From: Bradyrhizobium sp. SRS-191
Lineage (GTDB): Bacteria; Pseudomonadota; Alphaproteobacteria; Rhizobiales; Xanthobacteraceae
DNA length: 64,000 bases
NCBI RefSeq assembly: GCF_024586915.1
Contig: NZ_JANBVS010000006.1
Span: 300,498 to 364,497, forward strand
Direction of reading: 5' to 3'
The position numbers and the translations under genes were made by a program. Shown here piece by piece: positions 56,333 through 64,000 of the stretch (its first letter is position 1; every line of letters starts with the position of its first letter). The notes beneath the pieces are model-generated. The model had not been told where the DNA came from and ran no database searches. It worked only from the letters and a program-made list of their open reading frames with translations.

Positions 56333-56337
56333 ACAAT

Positions 56338-57825
56338 CTAGTCCGGCTGCACGGCGGACGCCGGCACCTGCTCGGGCATCGCCTCGGCCGACAGGGCAAA
56401 TCTCAGCGTGCAGCGGATCCCCTCACGAGCGAACGCCAGATCCGCTTCGCCGTCGAGATCGAAGCGGACCACGCGATCGATCAGGGTGGTGCCGAAACCG
56501 CGCGATCCGTTGCCCTCGATCGGCGGTCCGCCACGCTCGAGCCAGACGAGCTCCAGCCGGCGCCGATCATCGCACAGCTGCCAGCTGATCGTGACTTGGC
56601 CGAACGGCGCTGACAGCGCGCCATATTTCGAGGCGTTGGTTGCGAGCTCGTGCAGCACCATCGAGAGCGGCAGCACCAGCCGTGCCTCCAGCAGCACCGG
56701 CGGCCCTTCGATGCTGATGCGGCCCTCGCCGACGCCATAGGGCGCGAGCACCGTCGTGAGCAGCTCGTTGAATCCGATTCCGATCCAGCGCGTCTGGGTC
56801 AGGATGTCGTGGGCGATGGAGACCGCCTGGATGCGTCCGGAGAACGCCTTGTTGAAGGCCGGCAGCGACGGCGAGGTCCGCAGCGTCTGGCCGGCGACCG
56901 ACTGCACGATGGCCAGGATGTTCTTGACGCGGTGGTTGAGCTCGGCGACCAGGACGGTCTGCTGCTCTTCGGCACGCTTGCGATCGGTGATGTCGGTCAA
57001 GGTGACGATCGAACCGACCGTCTCCTTGGCGTCGTTGACCAGCGGACCTCCCGATAGCAGGAACGAACGCCCCGACATCCGCTCATCGCGCAGACGCACC
57101 TCGACGCCATGAAACGGCTTGGTCGCCAGCGCCCGATCGAGACTCTCGCGCGAGAAGCGCGTCAAGGTGCCTTCCTGGTTCGCGCTCTGGGCGTGGAGCG
57201 GAAACGCCTCGGAGAACAATTGCCCCACCGGAGAGCGTTCGGCGAGTTGTTCGGCCACCCAGCTCGCATGCGTGATACGCCCGTCGGGCGCGAGCACGAC
57301 GACGGCATCCGTCGCCTGCTCCAGGATCGACCGCGCGAAGCGCTCGGCGTTGGCGACCTCCTCCGCCCGGCGCTGGATCGACATGTCGGTCAGGGTCACC
57401 AGCGTGGCGACCACGCCGCCCATCGCCATCTGCCGCATCCAGACCGAGACCGGCAGGTCGCTGCCATCGGAGCGGCACAGCTGCGCATCGCTCGCCGCAT
57501 CGTCTGCGCGTTGCTGCGGCACCGGGCCTGCAAACAGCTCGGCGAAGGTGCGTCCGACCAATTGCTGCGCGTCGAGCCCGGTGAGCGCGCAAAGTCTCGA
57601 ATTGACGTAGACGATGCTGCCATCGGCATCGAGCGTCAGCGCCCCATCGCTCATTCGCTCGACCAGGACATGATAGGGCGCGTCCGCGCCCTGCAGCATG
57701 ATGACCTGCGGGCCGCCTGGCCCCTGCACCACCACGGCATCGACGTTGCCGCGATGGATCGCCTCGACGGTCTCTTCCGCCTCGTTCCGCGGCCGCGCCG
57801 CCTGCAATGCGTCCTTGGCTGCCAC
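56338..57825 (-). CDS. PAS-HWE-type sensor histidine kinase linked to KaiBC
   Basis: 495 aa from GTG at 57825, which has GGAGG 5 bases upstream. N-terminal AETVEAIxxG-type segment (EETVEAIHRGNVDAVVVQGPGGPQV) followed by two PAS domains (about 50-150 and 165-280). H-box ELNHRVKNILA with His298, N-box HELATNASKYG with Asn397, and the HWE signature VWLERGG near the C-terminus. HWE kinases often phosphorylate single-domain receivers. It directly follows kaiB, so it is probably the output kinase of the Kai system, as known for KaiBC-linked kinases of other alphaproteobacteria. Confidence 0.88.
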   Translation of the reverse strand: MAAKDALQAARPRNEAEETVEAIHRGNVDAVVVQGPGGPQVIMLQGADAPYHVLVERMSDGALTLDADGSIVYVNSRLCALTGLDAQQLVGRTFAELFAGPVPQQRADDAASDAQLCRSDGSDLPVSVWMRQMAMGGVVATLVTLTDMSIQRRAEEVANAERFARSILEQATDAVVVLAPDGRITHASWVAEQLAERSPVGQLFSEAFPLHAQSANQEGTLTRFSRESLDRALATKPFHGVEVRLRDERMSGRSFLLSGGPLVNDAKETVGSIVTLTDITDRKRAEEQQTVLVAELNHRVKNILAIVQSVAGQTLRTSPSLPAFNKAFSGRIQAVSIAHDILTQTRWIGIGFNELLTTVLAPYGVGEGRISIEGPPVLLEARLVLPLSMVLHELATNASKYGALSAPFGQVTISWQLCDDRRRLELVWLERGGPPIEGNGSRGFGTTLIDRVVRFDLDGEADLAFAREGIRCTLRFALSAEAMPEQVPASAVQPD

Positions 57826-57836
57826 ACGTCCTCCGT

Positions 57837-58129
57837 TCAGCTCGGCGCGATGTCGAGACCGACGAGCACCTTCTCCGCATTGGAGAGGTCGCCGATGATG
57901 CGCTTGAGCGGCTCCGGCAGTTGCCGGATCAGCGTCGGTATGGCGACGATCTGATCGCGCTGCGCCAGCGCCGGATCCTTCATCAGGTCGATCACCTCGA
58001 TGGTGTATCGGCCGGGCAGATGCGTCTCGCACAGCTTCTTGAGATTGGCGAGCGCGGCCAGCGACTTCGGCGTCTGGCCCGCGACATAGAGCCTGAGATT
58101 ATAGCCATCCTGTTCCATCGCTGTGGCCG

Positions 58130-58133
<4 letters not shown>
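57837..58133 (-). CDS. kaiB: KaiB clock protein homologue
   Basis: 98 aa from ATG at 58133, overlapping the kaiC stop by 4 bases. Thioredoxin-like KaiB fold with [53 protein letters not shown] and a C-terminal [16 protein letters not shown]. KaiB binds the CI ring of KaiC. Sits between kaiC and the HWE kinase in one operon. Confidence 0.94.
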
Positions 58134-59884
<1,751 letters not shown>

Positions 59885-60058
59885 CAATTTTTCCCCCGCC
59901 GTCGAGCGAACACGCTTCGGCCACACCAAGGCGTGAATCGACGCGCCAGAGGGAAAAAGGTTCCACCCGCGGGAAAAAGATTTTGCCTTGCGGGAGATCC
60001 GCGGCGCCCCGGCCGACGTTTGCGCCGGCCGTTCAATGGCTTGACGGCGGGGCGGCCG

Positions 60059-60928
60059 TCAGCGCGCCGCGACGACCTTCAGGCCGGGCAGCAGCGCCGC
60101 ACCGCCGCGCGGACTGCGAACGGGGTTGATCTGGTACAGACCACGCCGCTCCTGATTGGGCCGGAAGGCGTCGGTGATGCCGACGACCGACTCGGCGGCG
60201 CCCAGCAGCAGCGTGCCGTCCGGCTCCATCACCTTGGCCATCCGTTCGAAGATCTGAGCCTTGGTGTCCTGGTCGAAATAGATCAGAACGTTGCGGCAGA
60301 AGATCACGTCGAATTTGCCGAGATGCGAGAAGTCGTGCAGCAGGTTGAGCTGGCGATGCTGCACCATGCCGCGAATGTCGGCGCTGAGCTGCCAGAGCTC
60401 GCCGAGCTGGGTGAAGTACTTCACCAGCAACTGGATCGGCAGTCCGCGCTGCACCTCGAACTGGCTGTAGAGGCCGGCCTTGGATTTTTCCAGCACCTCC
60501 TGCGAGAGGTCGGTGGCGACGATCTCGATCCGCCATCCGGCCAGCGCTGCGCCGTATTCGCGCAGGCACATCGCGATCGAATAGGGCTCCTGGCCGGTCG
60601 AGCAGGCCGCCGACCAGATCCGCAGCGACCTGCGGCTGGCGCGCGCCTGGATCAGCGCCGGCAAGATCCCCTCGCGCAGATGATCGAACGGAATCTTGTC
60701 GCGGAAGAAGAACGTCTCGTTGGTGGTCATCGCTTCGACCACCTGCGTCGTGAGCTGATCACCACCGCTCTTCATCTTCTGCACCAGCTCCGGAATGCCC
60801 GGCAGGTTGGCGCGGCGGGCCAGCGGCAGCAGCCGGCTTTCGACCAGATATTGCTTGTCGGCCGACAGATCGAGGCCGGACCGATCCTTCAGGAGCTTAC
60901 GCAAGAACTCATAGTCCAGGGGGGTCAC
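60059..60928 (-). CDS. cheR: Chemotaxis protein methyltransferase CheR
   Basis: 289 aa. N-terminal helical CheR_N ([22 protein letters not shown]), SAM-binding site [14 protein letters not shown], and [13 protein letters not shown]. It methylates glutamates of chemoreceptors. Overlaps cheB by 4 bases at its start. The C-terminus has [16 protein letters not shown], typical of CheR. Confidence 0.94.
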   Translation of the reverse strand: MTPLDYEFLRKLLKDRSGLDLSADKQYLVESRLLPLARRANLPGIPELVQKMKSGGDQLTTQVVEAMTTNETFFFRDKIPFDHLREGILPALIQARASRRSLRIWSAACSTGQEPYSIAMCLREYGAALAGWRIEIVATDLSQEVLEKSKAGLYSQFEVQRGLPIQLLVKYFTQLGELWQLSADIRGMVQHRQLNLLHDFSHLGKFDVIFCRNVLIYFDQDTKAQIFERMAKVMEPDGTLLLGAAESVVGITDAFRPNQERRGLYQINPVRSPRGGAALLPGLKVVAAR

Positions 60929-62115
60929 GAACGGTCTCCAGCAAACAGACGGACCAGCTTCGGCGCGATCTGATTCAAGGGAAGAATGGCCGCACAGATG
61001 CCGGCATTGGCGGCCGCGCCGGGCATGCCCCAGACCACGCTGGTCGCCTCGTCCTGCGCGATGACGCTGCCGCCGGCGGCAACGATGTCCTTGCCGCCGC
61101 GCATGCCGTCGGAGCCCATGCCGGTCAGGATCACGGCAAGGGTCGATCCCTGCCAGATCTCGACGGCCGACGTGAACAACGGATCGACCGCCGGCTTGCA
61201 GAAGTTGATGGGGGGCCCATTGTCGAGCGCGATCGCGACCTCGGCTCCATGGCGCGCCACCCGCATGTGGCGTCCACCCGGCGCCAGATAGATCGTTCCG
61301 GCCTTCACGATCTCACCATCGACCGCCTCATGGGCGGGACGGCGGCTCGACCGCGCCAGATGCTCGGCCAAAATCGTCGTGAAGGTCGGGGGCATGTGCT
61401 GGGTGATCAGCACCGGGAAGCGGTCGATGACCGGCCCGAGCTCGGTGACCACCGCCATCAGCGCCTGCGGACCACCGGTCGACGAGCCGATCAAGAGCAC
61501 CTTCGGCATCTGCGTGCTGAAGGCGCGGCGCGCCAGGGCGGCAGCCGGCGCGGCAGGTGTCGGCATCGGCGCCGCGGCCGGACGCGCCACCGGCACGGTC
61601 CGCAATCCCTGCACGTGCGGAGCGTGCGACGGAGCATAGGCGACGGGCGCAGCCGCGCGGCGCGCCTTGGCGCCGAGATTGCGGATCTTCTGGATCAGGT
61701 CGTAATGGAAAGTCTCAGCCGCCGAGGCTTCACGCGTGCTCTCGGGCTTCGGGATGTAGTCGGCCGCGCCGAGCGACATCGCCTTGAAGCTGATCTCGGC
61801 GTTGCGACGTGTCAGCGTCGACGCCATGATCACCGCAAGGTTCTTCTTCTTGGCAAGCAGCTTCGGCAGCGCCGCGATGCCGTCGAGCTCGGGCATCTCG
61901 ATGTCGAGCACGGCGACATCGGGATTGACGCGATCGATCTGATTGACGGCCTCGAGGCCGGTGCGCAGCGACGCCGCCACGACCATGTCTGGCTCAGACG
62001 CAATCCAGCGCGAGATCATGCCGCGGATGACCACGGAATCGTCCACGACCATCACCCGGAGAGGCTCCTGTCTGGTCGAACTTGGAATCGAAGAACTGGC
62101 CAACGCGACGCTCAT
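60925..62115 (-). CDS. cheB: Chemotaxis response regulator methylesterase CheB
   Basis: 396 aa. Receiver domain ([11 protein letters not shown], phospho-Asp in [13 protein letters not shown]), an Ala/Pro-rich linker (about 150-200), and the CheB methylesterase domain with the Ser-His-Asp triad ([24 protein letters not shown]). It removes methyl groups from receptors when phosphorylated by CheA. Immediately upstream of cheR. Confidence 0.95.
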   Translation of the reverse strand: MSVALASSSIPSSTRQEPLRVMVVDDSVVIRGMISRWIASEPDMVVAASLRTGLEAVNQIDRVNPDVAVLDIEMPELDGIAALPKLLAKKKNLAVIMASTLTRRNAEISFKAMSLGAADYIPKPESTREASAAETFHYDLIQKIRNLGAKARRAAAPVAYAPSHAPHVQGLRTVPVARPAAAPMPTPAAPAAALARRAFSTQMPKVLLIGSSTGGPQALMAVVTELGPVIDRFPVLITQHMPPTFTTILAEHLARSSRRPAHEAVDGEIVKAGTIYLAPGGRHMRVARHGAEVAIALDNGPPINFCKPAVDPLFTSAVEIWQGSTLAVILTGMGSDGMRGGKDIVAAGGSVIAQDEATSVVWGMPGAAANAGICAAILPLNQIAPKLVRLFAGDRS

Positions 62116-62188
62116 AGTTCACCAACAGGACAGAGGCACAGGACGACGGCAAGCCCGGACAAGCACGGGCTATCCGAACCGAACAGGT

Positions 62189-62554
62189 TCAGATCAGCCC
62201 GACTTCCTGGAATTTCGCCGTGACGATGTCCTTGTCGAACGGCTTCATGATGTACTCGTTGGCGCCGGCGTGCAGCGCGCGTGCGATGTGCGCGACGTCG
62301 TTCTCGGTGGTGCAGAACACCACTTTCGGCGCGTCGCCGCCGGGCATGCGGCGGAGATTGCCGAGGAACTCATAACCGTCCATGACGGGCATGTTCCAGT
62401 CGAGCAGCACCGCATCGGGGAGGCCGCGCTTGCAGATCTCCAGCGCCTGCTCGCCGTCCTCCGCCTCCACGATCTGGAAATCCAGACCTTCCAGGATGCG
62501 GCGGGCCACCTTTCGAATGACGCTCGAGTCGTCAACTACCAGACACGTTCTCAT
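62189..62554 (-). CDS. cheY: CheY-like response regulator
   Basis: 121 aa. Receiver only: LVVDDSSVIRKVARRIL, phospho-Asp in AVLLDWNMPVMDGYEF, Thr in VVFCTTEND and Lys in IMKPFDKD. Binds the flagellar switch when phosphorylated. Located between cheW and cheB in the che operon. Confidence 0.9.
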   Translation of the reverse strand: MRTCLVVDDSSVIRKVARRILEGLDFQIVEAEDGEQALEICKRGLPDAVLLDWNMPVMDGYEFLGNLRRMPGGDAPKVVFCTTENDVAHIARALHAGANEYIMKPFDKDIVTAKFQEVGLI

Positions 62555-62621
62555 TTCAGCCTCTCGGGATCAGGGTCCAAACCGACCGCGCGGTCTCGCG
62601 TGGGCGGGCTTACGCTGCGGC

Positions 62622-63092
62622 TCAGGCCGCCATCTTGTCGGCGGCAAGTTCGAGTACGCGATCGACATCGAGGATGACCATCAGCTGGCCATCGAGGCGA
62701 TGCACGCCGCCGGCGAGCTTCGCCATGCGCGGATCGAGATTGACCGGGTTCTCCTCCCGGCTCTCCTCGGGCAGCCGCAGCACCTCGCCGATCTGGTCGA
62801 TCAGCAGGCCATAGGACTCGCCGCGCAGGTCGACGCCGACCGCCATCGGCGGCTTGCCGTCATCGGCGCGGGCAAGTCCGAGCCGCGCCCGCATGTCGAC
62901 GACGGTGACGATGCGGCCGCGCAGGTTCAGGACGCCGGCGATCTCGGTGGATGACAGCGGCACCCGCGTCACCCGCTCCGGCATGAACACGTCCTGCACC
63001 CGCGAAATCGGCAGGCCGAACAGCTGGCCGCCGATCATCGCGGTAACGTATTCGACGACGGCGCCCTCGGTGGTTTCAATCTTGCTGCTCAT
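62622..63092 (-). CDS. cheW: Chemotaxis coupling protein CheW
   Basis: 156 aa with the CheW fold: YVTAMIGGQLFGLPISRVQDVF, VTRVPLSSTEIAGVLNLRGRIVTVVDMR, LIDQIGEVLRL. It couples CheA to chemoreceptors. Immediately follows the cheA hybrid gene. Confidence 0.93.
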   Translation of the reverse strand: MSSKIETTEGAVVEYVTAMIGGQLFGLPISRVQDVFMPERVTRVPLSSTEIAGVLNLRGRIVTVVDMRARLGLARADDGKPPMAVGVDLRGESYGLLIDQIGEVLRLPEESREENPVNLDPRMAKLAGGVHRLDGQLMVILDVDRVLELAADKMAA

Positions 63093-63117
63093 TGCACGCT
63101 ACTCCTGCCCTTCCCCA

Positions 63118-64000
63118 TTACGCCGCACGCTTCGCAGCGTCGGCGCGGGCCCGTTCCTCGATCTGTTCCTTGAGCGCCGCGATCAGACCCGGACGGTCGA
63201 ACTTGGCGATGTAGTCGTAGAGGCCGGCCTGGCGGCCGCGCTCGATCGCCGCCGGCGACACCAGCGACGACACCGCGATCACCGGCAGATGATGCAGGTT
63301 CTGGTCGGCGCGGATGGTCTCGGCGAACTCGAAGCCGTTCATCTCCGGCATCTCGATGTCGGTGACGACGATGTCGAAGCTGTGCCCGGAGCGCAGCGTG
63401 GCCAGGCCCTCGAGGGCCGAGGCCGCGGTGCGGACCTTGTAGCCGGCCGACTTCAGCACCGGCGCCAGCATGTTGCGGAAGAACGGCGAGTCGTCGACCA
63501 GCAGCACCGACTGCGTCTGCGCCTCGGTCGCCATCTCCTTGCGGATGAACCAGTCGGCGAAGGCCATCGGCAGGAAGTGGCCGACGTCGATGACTTCGGT
63601 CGCCTGTCCCTTGATCACGGCCGAGCCGAGGATGCCGTCCTTGGCGCCGGAGACCTGGATGTTGAGACGCTCCTCGACGATGTCGATGATCTCGTCGACC
63701 ACGAGGCCCATCGCGCGAGTCTCGTCGGCGAACACCAGGATCGGCTGCGATCCCGTGGTCTGCACCGAGACGCCTTCCATCTGCACCAGCGGCATCAGCT
63801 GATCGCGGTATTGCACCATGTAGCGGCCGTTGGAGATCTCGATCTTGTCGGCCGCGATCTCCTCGAGCCGCGTGACCAGCGCCAGCGGCACCGCCTTGGG
63901 CTGCGCCGTGCCGGCGCGGAACACCAGGAGCGAGGTGAGCTGCTCACCGCCGATGATGTGATGCGACGAATGCTCGTCGGCGACCGCCTGCGAGGCCGTG
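63118..64000 (-). CDS. cheA: Hybrid CheA kinase, C-terminal part (5' end outside window)
   Basis: The minus-strand frame is open from the window edge to the stop at 63118. The visible part has a CheW-like regulatory domain (LVTRLEEIAADKIEISNGRYMVQYRDQLMPLVQ, LVVDEIIDIVEE) followed by a receiver domain (SVLLVDDSPFFRNMLAPVLK, VVTDIEMPEMNGFEFA). This is the CheA-receiver fusion usual in Bradyrhizobium. A CheV-type protein has the same two domains, but the frame continues upstream past a normal CheV start. Confidence 0.85.
   Translation of the reverse strand, partial: TASQAVADEHSSHHIIGGEQLTSLLVFRAGTAQPKAVPLALVTRLEEIAADKIEISNGRYMVQYRDQLMPLVQMEGVSVQTTGSQPILVFADETRAMGLVVDEIIDIVEERLNIQVSGAKDGILGSAVIKGQATEVIDVGHFLPMAFADWFIRKEMATEAQTQSVLLVDDSPFFRNMLAPVLKSAGYKVRTAASALEGLATLRSGHSFDIVVTDIEMPEMNGFEFAETIRADQNLHHLPVIAVSSLVSPAAIERGRQAGLYDYIAKFDRPGLIAALKEQIEERARADAAKRAA

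Overview
The window is GC-rich alphaproteobacterial chromosome, most consistent with Bradyrhizobium or a close relative. Reasons: a flbD/sciP/ctrA-linked flagellar cluster, a napEDABC periplasmic nitrate reductase, KaiBC beside chemotaxis genes, and intergenic palindromes of the type common in Bradyrhizobium/Rhodopseudomonas. No rRNA, tRNA, insertion sequence, integrase or CRISPR array was seen.

Layout. 1-7.8 kb: flagellar genes on + (fliK end, flgD, sciP, fliF, fliG, fliH, fliN, flbD). 7.9-12.5 kb: a minus-strand alkanesulfonate operon (ssuA-D-C-B plus a flavin reductase). 12.9-17.1 kb: napEDABC behind an FNR/FixK-type box. 17.3-18.9 kb: an AT-richer two-gene insert, a membrane-anchored dUTPase/dCTP-deaminase-fold protein plus ThyX. 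19-34 kb: mixed genes (RecD-like helicase, PPK2, a monoheme-type secreted protein, a TPR-GT41 glycosyltransferase, a TAXI-type binding protein, a zeta-GST, a MerR/oxidoreductase pair, a hydrolase, a cupin), ending in a block of dispersed repeats. 34-42 kb: flagellar genes resume (flhA; fliI-fliJ on minus), with an ECF sigma/anti-sigma pair between them, then ctrA. 42-47.5 kb: repeat-rich accessory zone with an orphan antitoxin, a decayed parE, a HEPN-like gene and a phospholipase D-like protein with a histone-H1-like tail. 47.5-53.5 kb: a dihydropyrimidinase, an Asp/Glu-racemase/AMDase-like enzyme, an ABC importer and a divergent GntR regulator, probably one cyclic amide/pyrimidine-type uptake and degradation unit. 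53.5-55.9 kb: a yjfL-yjfM-yjfC-like trio. 56-60 kb: a response regulator convergent with an HWE kinase-kaiB-kaiC operon. 60-64 kb: cheR, cheB, cheY, cheW and the 3' end of a hybrid cheA, all on minus.

How it fits together. The cell-cycle/flagellar regulators CtrA, SciP and FlbD are all encoded here, and CtrA-like TTAA-N7-TTAA sites lie upstream of sciP, fliF, flhA and ctrA. The region upstream of the TPR-GT41 glycosyltransferase carries almost the same promoter as flhA, including a GGCAA-N3-TTGCC dyad also present at fliF; this suggests the glycosyltransferase belongs to the flagellar regulon. Two near-identical FNR/FixK boxes suggest that nap and ppk2 share low-oxygen control. The strongest candidates for undescribed biology are the dUTPase-like/ThyX pair, the shared flagellar-type promoter of the glycosyltransferase, and the KaiBC-HWE kinase-receiver set without KaiA.
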